DNA of 57,214 nt from Hymenobacter aerophilus DSM 13606 (GCF_000382225.1 NZ_KB907823.1:1-57214); one strand, 5' to 3'; positions 41,616-50,738 are shown, counted from the first letter of the stretch. Made by a program: numbers and translations. Notes: generated by a model not told the origin, from the letters alone.

Positions 41616-41636
41616 GCTCTTTGGAGCTGTTAGCCA

Positions 41637-41749
41637 TTAGCTGTTAGCTGATAGCTTACCGGCCAGCGGCCCAGAATGGAAGCGGATACCCATTAGCTCC
41701 TCGGCAGAGTATCCAGAACGAGAGCTAACAGCCATCAGCTAACAGCTAA
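41637..41749. repeat. Long-range inverted repeat between umuD and umuC
   Basis: TTAGCTGTTAGCTGAT at 41637-41652 and its exact complement at 41734-41749 (16 bp) frame an 81-nt loop. The arms themselves contain GCTGTTAGC reiterations. It lies in the transcript between the two polymerase V genes, where it could reduce umuC expression relative to umuD, or it may be a small nonautonomous repeat. Confidence 0.65.
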
Positions 41750-41763
41750 AAGCCCAAAACAGA

Positions 41764-43110
41764 ATGTACGGCCTCGTCGACGGCAACAACTTCTACGTCT
41801 CCTGCGAGCGGGTTTTCCAGCCTCGCCTCGACGGCCGGCCCGTAGTCGTGCTCAGCAACAACGATGGCAACGTGGTCAGCCGCTCCCCCGAGGCCAAGCA
41901 ACTCGGCATCGTGATGGGTGCGCCCTTCTTCCAGGTGCGCGAGCTACTGGCCCGCCACCAGGGCCAGGCCCTGAGCTCCAACTACCCGCTCTACGGCGAC
42001 ATGTCCCGCCGGGTAATGGCCCGCCTGGCCGAGCACGCGCCCGCCGTCGAAGTCTACAGCATCGACGAGGCCTTCCTCGACCTCAACGGCCTCACCACTT
42101 GGTGCGGCCCGCTCAACGCCCGCGCCCGCGCCATCCGCCGCGACGTGCTCGATTGCACCGGCATTCCCACCTGCGTGGGGCTGGCACCCACCAAAACGCT
42201 GGCCAAGGTTGCCAACCGCCTGGCCAAGAAATTCCCCGAGCTGCAGGGCATCCTGCGCCTCGATACCGAAGCCCGCCGTGAGCGGGCGCTGCGGGCCCTG
42301 CCCGCCGCCGACGTGTGGGGCGTAGGCCGCCAGTATGCCGCCAAGCTCCAGGCCCAAGGCATCAGCACGGCGTGGCAACTCAGTCAGGTAGGAGAGGGGT
42401 GGGCCCGCCAGCACCTCGGTGGCGTCGTCGGCTGGCGTCTCATCCAGGAGCTGCGCGGCCAGCCCTGCCAGGGTCTGCATCCGTCCGAAGACGGCACGCT
42501 GGCCCGCCAAAGCATCAGCTGCTCCCGCTCCTTTGGCCAGCGCCTGACTTGCTTCGATGACTTATGGGGGGCCGTGAGCACCTACCTGAGCCGGGCCGCC
42601 GAGAAGCTCCGCGCCCAGCACGACCAGGCCCACATTCTCACCGTCTTCCTCAGCCAGGACCGCTACGATACCCGCGTGCCGCCCCCCTACACCCGTTCGG
42701 CCACGCTCACGCTGCCCGCCGGCCCCACCGCCGACACGCTCTGCCTGCTGGCCTACGCCCGCCGGATGCTGGAGAAACTCTACGAGCCCGGCCGCCGCTA
42801 CGTCAAAGCCGGCGTCGTGCTCGACGGCCTCGAACCGCCCGGTCAGGGCCAGCAGCTCAGCCTGTTCGCCCCGGCCGCTCCGACAACCGGCCGGCCCGCC
42901 GCCACCCCCGAATCCGACGCCCGCGCCCGGCAGCTCATGCACAGCCTCGATTCTTTAAACCGCCAGTTTGGCCGCAACACCGTGCGCCCCGCCGCCAGCG
43001 TAGCCCCACCGTCTGCCGCAGGCCAGTCCGCCGCCCCCTGGCTAGGCCGCGCCGAACACCGCAGCCCCGCCTACACCACCCGCCTCGAAGACCTGCTGGT
43101 GGTGAGCTGA
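41764..43110 (+). CDS. umuC: UmuC-like Y-family DNA polymerase
   Basis: A 448-residue protein. Y-family catalytic core: GLVDGNNFYVSCERVF (metal-binding D), VLSNNDGNVVSRS, SIDEAFLDL with the second catalytic acids, then the helix-hairpin-helix thumb (DVWGVGRQYAAKLQAQGI) and little finger. A putative beta-clamp-binding motif QLSLFA occurs near residue 365. It works with UmuD' in mutagenic bypass. The stop at 43110 is followed by a hairpin AGCTGCGT/ACGCAGCT at 43122-43144. Confidence 0.93.
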   Translation: MYGLVDGNNFYVSCERVFQPRLDGRPVVVLSNNDGNVVSRSPEAKQLGIVMGAPFFQVRELLARHQGQALSSNYPLYGDMSRRVMARLAEHAPAVEVYSIDEAFLDLNGLTTWCGPLNARARAIRRDVLDCTGIPTCVGLAPTKTLAKVANRLAKKFPELQGILRLDTEARRERALRALPAADVWGVGRQYAAKLQAQGISTAWQLSQVGEGWARQHLGGVVGWRLIQELRGQPCQGLHPSEDGTLARQSISCSRSFGQRLTCFDDLWGAVSTYLSRAAEKLRAQHDQAHILTVFLSQDRYDTRVPPPYTRSATLTLPAGPTADTLCLLAYARRMLEKLYEPGRRYVKAGVVLDGLEPPGQGQQLSLFAPAAPTTGRPAATPESDARARQLMHSLDSLNRQFGRNTVRPAASVAPPSAAGQSAAPWLGRAEHRSPAYTTRLEDLLVVS

Positions 43111-43181
43111 GCTCAAAAGGCAGCTGCGTTGTGCTTACGCAGCTACTCCAGTTGATAGCTGCTGGCCTGAGTTTATGTTGC

Positions 43182-45857
43182 CTATTTCGGTTGCGTATTC
43201 ACCGCCGATGCCTTCACCCATTCCTTATAATCGCACCCGTAAGCGAAATTCGGACAACCGTAAAATGCCCAGGGAGTACCCTTAGCGCTTATTCCTTCCC
43301 TTTTTACCAATTCAGCCGCTCGACATTCCGGGCATTGCCGACCCAGTTGCTGTCCCGGTGCACCGCCGTTTTTTGCCTCCAGCTCCCGGACAAACTTCGA
43401 CCTAAAGGCAGGGTCTGCCACCAGAAAAACCTGCTCTTTGGCCCGCGTCAGCGCAACGTAAAACAACCGCCGTTCTTCCCCGTTCGCAAACTGGTCGGCC
43501 GCGCTCAGCACCAAGTTCAGCGCCGGATCGTCCGCCATTTCCGACGGAAAGCCCAGTCGGCCGGAATTGCAGTTCAGTACGATAATGATATTCGCCTCCA
43601 GGCCCTTCGATTTATGCACTGTCAGAAAGGGCAGATGCAACGTTTGGGGCTCACCAGCGCCATCTATATATGGATACTGCACGGTGCGGTGGTTGGCATC
43701 AATAGCAAACGAGCGCGTCGTGTTCTTCAGCCGTTTCAGGTCGAACGAGTAGCGCCCCAGCAGCTTGAGCTCCTTTTGGTGCAGGTCCGGAACCGTAGCA
43801 ATCAACTCATCCAGCAGTTCGCGCAGCGCGTTCGTATCATCTTGCTGGCCCGCTGCAGTGTACACCACTCGATACGCCGTCTTCTTGCCCGGACTACCAC
43901 TCCGCAGCTGCTTGGGCGTCTGGTTCGGGTTTCGGGTGATGAAGGTGCTGGAGTCGCTTATCAGGGGCTCGTGAAAACGGTATGTCGTTTCAATCTTCGA
44001 CAGCAAGCTATAACCGAACTTCTCAGAGAAGTTCTTGAAAAGCGACAGGTCACTGCCCGCAAAACGGTAAATCGATTGCCAGTCATCCCCCACGCAGAAC
44101 AGCTTGGTGGCCGGATGCCGCTCTGTCAGCGCCCGAATAAGCTGGTAGCGCCCTTGCGATATATCCTGAAACTCATCGATAATGATATAGTCGAATTGCC
44201 GGTCGTATTCCCCGCTTCGCACGTAGCCCGCGGCCCGGTTGATAAGGTCATTGAAATCTATTTCCTGCCGGCGCGCCAGCTCCCTGGCATAACATTCAAA
44301 TAGGGGCTCCACCACCTGCAAAAACTGCCGGTTGCGCTTCATCTGGACGATATCGGTGCCCCGCTCATTAATCTGCCGCACCCGTTCAACAGAGTAATTG
44401 CTCGATTTCAGGTGGCTGATAAACGTGCGCAGCAGCGTCTGGAAACTAATGACCTCGTCCGCCGCCACCGCCGAAATGATAGCCCAGGTTTCGGCCGCGG
44501 TTTTGGGCTGCAGCCGAATGCCGTGTTGCACGAGCAGCTCGCGCAGAAACCCGAGCAATGGATCTTCGTGTGCTTGATAACTGTAAGTTTCCAGCAGTAG
44601 TGTACCGTGGGCCCGACTGGTCTGCCGGGCCCATTCCATTTTCTCCTGGTAGCGGGCGCGCGCCTCGGCCACGCTCTGGCCTTCCTTGGCAAAGAAGGCC
44701 GGCACATTCCCCGCCCGGTCTACCCCAAAATGTTCCAGGTAGATGCGCCGGCCATCCTGCACAATCGTAAAATCGGGCTTCCATTGCGCATGCTGAGCCG
44801 TCGCCGTGCGGTACTCGTAAGGTGCCTCGTACTGATACTCGACATTGTGTAGCAGCAGGAAATTAGCAATCTGACATTCCTGCACGCTCTTCACTATCTC
44901 CCGTTTGTAGGTGGTTTTGCCGTTGCTTTGCCGGCTCACTGTTTTGTACGACCGGAAATTAAAGTCCTGCAGGTGCTGGATGTATTCCCCCTGGTGGCGG
45001 AACTCCTCGTCGGGCTTGCGCGGCTTTAGCTCGTACAGGAAGAAATCAACCAGCAGCTCTGTATAGGCCGGCTGCTGCATCAGCTCCTGCAGGGCCCCCG
45101 TTAGAAACCCGTCGAGCTGGCTTTCATCATAGAGCGACGGCTGCTGCCGTTCCACCGTTCCGATAATGTCCTTACCGAACTTGTGGAAGGTGCGGGGTTG
45201 AATGCCCGCAATGCCAATGCGCTCGGCCAGCGTCGTCGCCGACTGGTTGGTAAACGAAATAAGCAGAATACTCTCGGGCGCAATTCGGTACCGATCCAGC
45301 ACGTACTGTACCTTCCCCACAATGGTCGTCGTCTTCCCCGAACCCGCCCCGGCCACGACCAGGTTGTTGTCCTCATCACTGACGATAGCCGTCCGCTGCT
45401 GCACGTCCAGGCTCCTACCTTCCACCTGGCTAAACAGGGCATCATAGCGCGCCAACTCCTGCGGAATGAAAGCCTGGTTGAAGTCTGTCCGGATAGCTTC
45501 CCCTCGCTGGTGGTAGTCCAGAAAGCTCCCGACCCTGCTTTTCTCCAGCCCCGACAGCTCACTATTCTGGTACTGGTAAGCCGCTACGCTCTGGCCCAGC
45601 GCCTCATATTGTGCCTGCCACACCTGGCGTGTATGGTTGGCGAAGTAGCCGGCCTCGGGCGAGATATAGCTGCTAAAGGCTCTTTCAGCCTGCTCGATTT
45701 CGACCAGCAGAAGGCGCAGTTGCGTCGTATTGCGCTGACGCTTGGCCTGCTTGGCTTGCTGAAAAAAGACAACAAACACGACCAGGAGCGTGCCGAATAA
45801 CAGGAAGTATAGCATCTGCTTGAATAATTGCCCGAGGGCGCCCCAACCCGGGGCCAA
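43182..45857 (-). CDS. HelD/UvrD-like SF1 helicase with inserted nuclease-like domain
   Basis: An 891-residue protein. A membrane helix at about 15-33 (MLYFLLFGTLLVVFVVFF) is followed by a coiled coil, Walker A VAGAGSGKTTTI (GAGSGKT about 170-176), FTNQSATTLAERI, an insert near 340-385 with KPDFTI and RIYLEHFG (PD...ExxG, restriction-fold like), DEFQDISQGRYQLI (motif II), GDDWQSIYRFAGSD (motif III), and VALTRAKEQVFLV (motif VI). The C-terminus has a topoisomerase-type zinc finger (CPEC and GCPNFAYGC). It resembles helicase IV. The membrane anchor and zinc finger are unusual. Confidence 0.85.
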   Translation of the reverse strand: MAPGWGALGQLFKQMLYFLLFGTLLVVFVVFFQQAKQAKRQRNTTQLRLLLVEIEQAERAFSSYISPEAGYFANHTRQVWQAQYEALGQSVAAYQYQNSELSGLEKSRVGSFLDYHQRGEAIRTDFNQAFIPQELARYDALFSQVEGRSLDVQQRTAIVSDEDNNLVVAGAGSGKTTTIVGKVQYVLDRYRIAPESILLISFTNQSATTLAERIGIAGIQPRTFHKFGKDIIGTVERQQPSLYDESQLDGFLTGALQELMQQPAYTELLVDFFLYELKPRKPDEEFRHQGEYIQHLQDFNFRSYKTVSRQSNGKTTYKREIVKSVQECQIANFLLLHNVEYQYEAPYEYRTATAQHAQWKPDFTIVQDGRRIYLEHFGVDRAGNVPAFFAKEGQSVAEARARYQEKMEWARQTSRAHGTLLLETYSYQAHEDPLLGFLRELLVQHGIRLQPKTAAETWAIISAVAADEVISFQTLLRTFISHLKSSNYSVERVRQINERGTDIVQMKRNRQFLQVVEPLFECYARELARRQEIDFNDLINRAAGYVRSGEYDRQFDYIIIDEFQDISQGRYQLIRALTERHPATKLFCVGDDWQSIYRFAGSDLSLFKNFSEKFGYSLLSKIETTYRFHEPLISDSSTFITRNPNQTPKQLRSGSPGKKTAYRVVYTAAGQQDDTNALRELLDELIATVPDLHQKELKLLGRYSFDLKRLKNTTRSFAIDANHRTVQYPYIDGAGEPQTLHLPFLTVHKSKGLEANIIIVLNCNSGRLGFPSEMADDPALNLVLSAADQFANGEERRLFYVALTRAKEQVFLVADPAFRSKFVRELEAKNGGAPGQQLGRQCPECRAAELVKREGISAKGTPWAFYGCPNFAYGCDYKEWVKASAVNTQPK

Positions 45858-45923
45858 CGTCTGAGTAAATCCTGCTCCTCAGGCAAGCCGCCCACAAAGC
45901 TAAATAGCGTCCCCCTGCAGCGC

Positions 45924-45961
45924 AAAGAAACGCCACTTATGCCGATAAGTGGCGTTTCTTT
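45924..45961. terminator. Perfect 17-bp hairpin in a divergent intergenic region
   Basis: AAAGAAACGCCACTTAT and its complement enclose a 4-nt loop (GCCG). It looks like a terminator (TTTCTTT end), yet lies between two divergent genes at 45857 and 46023, where no transcript should end. It could insulate the promoters, be an operator, or end an unseen small RNA. Confidence 0.7.
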
Positions 45962-46022
45962 GCAGTTAATTAGCCCCACCCTGAACCCGCTTTTACCAAG
46001 CTTACCGGTCTACTTCTTAGCA

Positions 46023-46868
46023 ATGAATAAATCTCAACTGCCAGCTATACTGTCCCTGCTGCTGCTGACCGCCGCCTGTTCCACCACCAACGACCCCGCC
46101 CCGGTAACGCCACTTACCGAGCACCTAACCCTCGGCAACCCCAGCGGCGCCACTACCGACGTCAGCCAGCCTACCAACTACCTGCTCAGCAAGCCCCAGT
46201 ACGCGCTCAGCTACCACCGCGACCGGGGCATCCCCACCTGGGTCAGCTGGCACCTCGACGCCAGCTGGCGCGGCAGCGCCCCCCGCCAGGACGACTTCCG
46301 CGCCGACAACACATTACCGGCTGGCTGGTACCAGGTTCAGTCCAGCAGCTACACCGGCTCCGGTTTCGACCGCGGCCACCAATGCCCCTCGGCCGACCGC
46401 ACCAACACCGTAGCCGATAACTCGGCCACCTTCCTGATGAGCAACATGATTCCGCAGGCCCCGCGCAACAACCAGCAGACCTGGGCTAACCTCGAAAACT
46501 ACACCCGCACCTTCCTCAGCACCGGCAACGAGGTCTACATAATCTGCGGCGCCTACGGCAAGGGCGGCACCGGCTCTAACGGCTTCCAAACCACCCTCGA
46601 CCAGGGCCGCGTTACCGTACCCGCCCGCCTCTGGAAGGTGGTTGTCGTCCTGCCCACCGGCGACAACGACGCCACCCGCCTCACCACCAGCACCCGCGTC
46701 ATCGCCATCGACACGCCCAACGACAACACCATCAATACCGATTGGAGCCAGTACCGCGTCAGCGTCGATGCCATCGAAGCCGCTACCGGCCTCGACCTGC
46801 TCTCAGCCGTACCCGTTGCCGTGCAGCAGGTTCTGGAAGCCAGCGTGGATAAGGGGCCCACGCAATAG
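46023..46868 (+). CDS. NucA-like DNA/RNA non-specific endonuclease, lipoprotein
   Basis: A 281-residue protein from the ATG at 46023. A lipoprotein signal ends at Cys19 (SLLLLTAACS). The His-Me finger nuclease motif is DRGHQCPSADR (DRGH 116-119, catalytic His119), followed by FLMSNMIPQAPRNNQQTWANL with the metal-binding asparagine, and the C-terminal strand RVSVDAIEAATGLDL. It should be an envelope-anchored, Mg-dependent nuclease that degrades DNA and RNA. It is first of four rightward genes. Confidence 0.9.
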   Translation: MNKSQLPAILSLLLLTAACSTTNDPAPVTPLTEHLTLGNPSGATTDVSQPTNYLLSKPQYALSYHRDRGIPTWVSWHLDASWRGSAPRQDDFRADNTLPAGWYQVQSSSYTGSGFDRGHQCPSADRTNTVADNSATFLMSNMIPQAPRNNQQTWANLENYTRTFLSTGNEVYIICGAYGKGGTGSNGFQTTLDQGRVTVPARLWKVVVVLPTGDNDATRLTTSTRVIAIDTPNDNTINTDWSQYRVSVDAIEAATGLDLLSAVPVAVQQVLEASVDKGPTQ

Positions 46869-46901
46869 CGCCCCGACGTTGCCACTGCCGACCTTTCTGC
46901 T

Positions 46902-47153
46902 ATGCTAAAAACTCTACTCGTCGCCAGTTCGCTGCTCATTGGCAGCTTCACCGCATCCCTGTCCGCTACCGCGCCGGCCACCCGCCACGCCCCAGCTGCC
47001 GCCGCCGTCTACGTCTGCATCAGTAAAGCATCCGTAGCCTACCACGCTTCCAGCCGGTGCGCGGGGCTTTCCCGCTGCACCCACGAGGTGCGCCGCATGT
47101 CAACCAGTGCCGCGCAGCAGCAGGGCAAGCGGGCCTGCCGAAAGTGCTATTAA
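46902..47153 (+). CDS. Small exported Cys-rich protein
   Basis: An 83-residue protein with a signal peptide (LLVASSLLIGSFTASLSATA) and a mature part with VYVCISKASVAYHASSRCAG, LSRCTHEV and a CRKCY end. Five cysteines and a histidine suggest a disulfide or metal-bound mini-domain. Similar short YHxxxxCxGL...C proteins occur in Bacteroidota without known role. It is 33 bp after the nuclease gene and may act in the same compartment. Confidence 0.65.
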   Translation: MLKTLLVASSLLIGSFTASLSATAPATRHAPAAAAVYVCISKASVAYHASSRCAGLSRCTHEVRRMSTSAAQQQGKRACRKCY

Positions 47154-47180
47154 GTTTGCCCATCCTAACCGCTGCTCTAT

Positions 47181-48125
47181 ATGAAAATCATTCAGTCGCA
47201 CGACGTTCAAAGCAAGTTGATGAACGTCATTCTAACGGCTAAGAAGGAGCTGGTTCTGGTTTCCCCCTACGTGAACCTGGCCTACACCAAGCAGGTATCC
47301 GCCGCTATTGTAGCGGCCCGGCAAAAGGGAGTTAAAATCGACTTCTACATCCGGGAGGATTCCAACACCGACAGCAAGGTCAGCAAGCAGCAAGTGCATG
47401 ATATGGGCATCACCCCCCGCCTGATTCCCAACCTGCACGCCAAGTTCTACTTCAACGAGTCCACCGGCATCATTGCCTCCCTCAACCTGCTGAGCAGCTC
47501 CATTGGCAATTCCATCGAAATTGGGGGGCAGCTCGAAACGCCGGCCGAGATTGAGGAGTTACGCTTGTTCATCGAAAACTTCATCACGCCCCATGAAATC
47601 GGAAGGCCTGTCACGCCGGTCAAGCCGGCCGCTGTCGAGTCGAAGGCAATAGCACCCAAAGCAAAGGCACCGGACCGGCCGCTATCCGAGGAAGAAATCA
47701 GATTTCAACGGCAGCCTTTCGGTCAGGTCCTGGCTGACTACTTATCAGCCCAGGTCGACCGTAGGTGCACTATCGAAGGTGACGGTGACTTCATGACCAT
47801 TCGGGCGGTGGGCAACACCTTCTCGGTGCTGCTGGATAATGCCCAAGGTGCCACCAGCCAGTTGATATTGCGTGGAGTTGTATCGGTTAGCGAGGCTGAC
47901 CGCTTTGCCCGGAAGTCGGCGTCTCATTACAAGATGGGCGCCTACGATTACATGATTAGGAGGGGTGCCAAAGGATACTATGACCAAGTGGAGGCTGTCC
48001 GCAGGTCCAGGATGTCAGCCACTCAGTTCGATGAGCTCCCCTACATCGAGAAAGAAGTGCTGCTTTCCGAGGTGGCTTACTTCCTGCGGGCCACGCAGGC
48101 ATTCAAAGCTGACTACCGCAACTAA
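47181..48125 (+). CDS. Phospholipase-D-like nuclease domain protein
   Basis: A 314-residue protein. Residues 1-135 form a single PLD half: LVLVSPYVNLAYTKQVSAAI, then VKIDFYIRED and the catalytic segment NLHAKFYFNESTGIIASLNL (His86, Lys88), a pattern typical of dimeric DNA-cutting PLD enzymes. Residues 160-314 form an unassigned domain (LADYLSAQVDRRCTIEGDGD, FSVLLDNAQG, RGAKGYYDQVEAVRRSRM). Its stop overlaps the HNH start by 1 nt (TAATG), indicating a two-gene unit. Confidence 0.8.
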   Translation: MKIIQSHDVQSKLMNVILTAKKELVLVSPYVNLAYTKQVSAAIVAARQKGVKIDFYIREDSNTDSKVSKQQVHDMGITPRLIPNLHAKFYFNESTGIIASLNLLSSSIGNSIEIGGQLETPAEIEELRLFIENFITPHEIGRPVTPVKPAAVESKAIAPKAKAPDRPLSEEEIRFQRQPFGQVLADYLSAQVDRRCTIEGDGDFMTIRAVGNTFSVLLDNAQGATSQLILRGVVSVSEADRFARKSASHYKMGAYDYMIRRGAKGYYDQVEAVRRSRMSATQFDELPYIEKEVLLSEVAYFLRATQAFKADYRN

Positions 48126-49291
48126 TGTCCCCCATATCCGGCGACCACACCATTGCCACCATCCTAAAGCACGACAACAAAACCACCAGCTACAAGATAG
48201 CGCTGCTGCGGGCCCTCAACGACGTGGCCCTGCTCTATCCCGGCCTTGCCACCGCCGGCCAGCCCGTCGCCGTGCCGCTCACCCGCCTAGCCGAGCTCTG
48301 GACGGCCTACTACTGGCCCTTCACCGCCCCCGACCAGCCCATTTACCAGGGCGCCCGCGCCCTGGTGGCCGGCCAGCTGCGCAACGACATGGCCTTCCGC
48401 CCGGCCCTGACCGAGTTGCGCCGGCAGTGGCAGGCCAGCGGCCAGCTGGCCGCCCAGCCCGCCGACGGCTTCTTCCTGCTCACTGAGATGCGTATCCCAC
48501 GCCGCCACGCCACCTACGCGCCCGCGCTGCAGCAGGCCCACGCCCAGGCCGTGGCCGCCGCCGCCAAGGCCCTGCTTATGCCCATTCGCTACGCCGGCCC
48601 CGGCGAGTGGACGGTCTTCGACAAACCCGCCCGACTCGACCAACTCCCGGCGCAAGCCCAGACGCTTCCCGGCACCCGTCCCCAGGATACCTGCCTGCTC
48701 GTGCCCGCCACCTTGTGGGAAGCCTTCCACCGCCTGTCGCTTTACGTCGAGGCCCTCTGCCTGCACGAGTGGAGCCTGTTCACCGAAACCGTCACCCAGC
48801 CCGCCGGCCAGCCCGTCACCCGTGGTCAGGTCTACACCCTGCTCACGGCCCGGCCCGACAACCGCCGCCCGCTCACGTGGGAGCGCAACCAGGTCGATAT
48901 CCTGCTCCACGAAAACGTGCGCTTCACCTGTCCCTGGACGCAGAAGCCGCTCACCCAGCCCCAGCACTACGACCTCGACCACCTGCTGCCGCTCAGCATT
49001 TACCCCGTCAACGAGCTCTGGAACCTGCTGCCCGTCGACCGCCAGTTCAACCAGCACACCAAGCGCGACCGGGTGCCCACGGCCCAGCGCCTCACCGCCG
49101 CCGAGCCCCTGCTGGCCCAGGCCTACGCCACCTACCAGCAGTCCGCCGCGCTCCATAAGGTCATGCACGAGGATGTGGCCCTGCGCTTCACCGGTCTGCA
49201 ACCCGGCCCATCCTTTCCCGCCCAGCTGGCCCACCACGCCACCCACTTCATCGACGACGTGGCCGCCGCCCGCTACGTGCAGCGCTTCTGA
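48125..49291 (+). CDS. HNH endonuclease, coupled to the PLD gene
   Basis: A 388-residue protein. The N-terminal 110 residues have a conserved-looking pattern KTTSYKIALLRALNDVALLY and LAELWTAYYWPF. The HNH nuclease is near 265-325: CPWTQKPL, YDLDHLLPLS (DLDH 283-286), NELWNLLPVDRQFNQHTKRD. This arrangement (D-x-DH, N-x-x-L-L, N-x-x-K) is complete and presumably active. Translational coupling with the PLD protein suggests a heteromeric nuclease, perhaps a defence module. Confidence 0.82.
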   Translation: MSPISGDHTIATILKHDNKTTSYKIALLRALNDVALLYPGLATAGQPVAVPLTRLAELWTAYYWPFTAPDQPIYQGARALVAGQLRNDMAFRPALTELRRQWQASGQLAAQPADGFFLLTEMRIPRRHATYAPALQQAHAQAVAAAAKALLMPIRYAGPGEWTVFDKPARLDQLPAQAQTLPGTRPQDTCLLVPATLWEAFHRLSLYVEALCLHEWSLFTETVTQPAGQPVTRGQVYTLLTARPDNRRPLTWERNQVDILLHENVRFTCPWTQKPLTQPQHYDLDHLLPLSIYPVNELWNLLPVDRQFNQHTKRDRVPTAQRLTAAEPLLAQAYATYQQSAALHKVMHEDVALRFTGLQPGPSFPAQLAHHATHFIDDVAAARYVQRF

Positions 49292-49328
49292 TGCCGCGGG
49301 CTTTCTGTCTTTACAGTAGGGGAGAAGC

Positions 49329-50738
49329 CTACTCCGCTGTCTGTCCCTGCAATGCCTCCAGCCGAACGGCTAGCTGCTCCCGCTCGGCCTCCAGGGCGGC
49401 CCGGTTGGTGGTCAGGTAGTCCTCCCGAACGATTTCGTCCGCCTGCGCCAGCGCAAAAGCCTCCGCCTCCCGCATATCCGCAAGCTCCCGCAGCAGTTGC
49501 GCGTGCCGGCTGGCCAACGCATCCCGCCGCACCCGCAGCACCTGCACCGAGGTCAGCGCGTTCGTTGCGGCCGTAAACAGGCCCCGCCGCAGGTTAAGCA
49601 GGTGCCCCTGCAGCCCGGCCACATCCTGCCGCTGATAGGCCTGCTGCACCTGCTGAAATACCGTGGTGGCGGCGCTTTGGTACTCGGCACTGACCCGGTC
49701 GGGGTGGCAGAGCTGCGCGGCTTCCCGATACAGTTTTTTCAATGCCCCCTGGCCCGCCTCATCCAGGTCGAACGTCTGCGCCGCCGTTTGCGCAGCCGCT
49801 TCCCGGTCTTGGGTCTGCTGCTGGTAGCGTTCCTTGGCCTGCTGGTACTCCTTTTCCGAGTACGCCGATTCCGTGCGGTGGTAGCGGGCCACGTCGCGGC
49901 GCAGCTCCAGCACTTGCTGCAGCAGCTCCCCCAACTCTTTCTGGTGCCACAGCTCGAAATTCAGCAGCAGCCGGTAGGCCTCCGTCTGTTCCAGCTCCAG
50001 GGCCAGCAGTTCCGCTTCCAGCAGCCGCACCTCCAGCTGCAACGCCGGCAACACCGGGTCTTCCCACACCCGCACCTGTGAGTAAGCCGCCACAAAGGCC
50101 TCCAACAGCTCGGTCGCCTCCGCGTAGCGCCCGCTCCGCAGTGCCGCCACCAGCGCCGCCAGCCGACTGTCCACTACGCCCTCGGCCTCCAGCCGCTCCA
50201 CGTGCTTGGGCAAGTCCTCGGTTTCGTGCAGGGCCAGCAGGGTCTTAATAACGCCCAGCCGCTTGAGGGCCCGTTCCACCTTGGGGTCGCCGGCCGCCGC
50301 CTCGGGCTGCCCCGTCAGCCGCCGGAACTCCCGCAGGAAATGGTGCGCCAGCTCCGGGTCGCCGGTCGTCAGCACGATATTCTCCTGGTTGCTCTGCGCG
50401 GCCTTGTTCGTCCAGTTGTAGGAGCCGGTCAGCACGTCGCGCCCGTCCAGCACGCAGAACTTATGGTGCATCAGCCGGTCTTCTATCACCCACACGCGCC
50501 CGCCCGCCGCTTCCAGCTCATCGAAGTTGATGCCCCCCGGCTGGAAGTTGATGTTCTTCTCGTCCCGCGTTAGGCACAGCATCACCGGCACCCCCGCCCG
50601 CTGCCGCTCCAGCAGCGCCGCGAACAGCCGCCGGTCGGTAAACCAGGCCACCGCCACGTGTACCGACTGCCGGGCCAAGCCAATTTCCCGTACAAGTACT
50701 TGCTGAATGCCGGTAAAGAAAGCTTCAGTTTGCATCAA
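49329..50738 (-). CDS. PLD nuclease fused to a J-domain-like C-terminus
   Basis: A 469-residue protein. Residues 1-135: PLD domain with VHVAVAWFTDRRLFAALL, and MHHKFCVLDGRDVLTGSYNW (His91, Lys93). Residues about 150-310 form a long helical, Glu/Gln/Leu-rich coiled coil. Residues about 325-375 look like a J-domain: ALKKLYREAAQLCHPDRVSA with the HPD motif at 345-347, then VFQQVQQAYQRQDVAGL. A terminal coiled coil closes the protein. HPD is the Hsp70-stimulating motif, so DnaK recruitment is implied. Convergent with the HNH gene. Confidence 0.8.
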   Translation of the reverse strand: MMQTEAFFTGIQQVLVREIGLARQSVHVAVAWFTDRRLFAALLERQRAGVPVMLCLTRDEKNINFQPGGINFDELEAAGGRVWVIEDRLMHHKFCVLDGRDVLTGSYNWTNKAAQSNQENIVLTTGDPELAHHFLREFRRLTGQPEAAAGDPKVERALKRLGVIKTLLALHETEDLPKHVERLEAEGVVDSRLAALVAALRSGRYAEATELLEAFVAAYSQVRVWEDPVLPALQLEVRLLEAELLALELEQTEAYRLLLNFELWHQKELGELLQQVLELRRDVARYHRTESAYSEKEYQQAKERYQQQTQDREAAAQTAAQTFDLDEAGQGALKKLYREAAQLCHPDRVSAEYQSAATTVFQQVQQAYQRQDVAGLQGHLLNLRRGLFTAATNALTSVQVLRVRRDALASRHAQLLRELADMREAEAFALAQADEIVREDYLTTNRAALEAEREQLAVRLEALQGQTAE

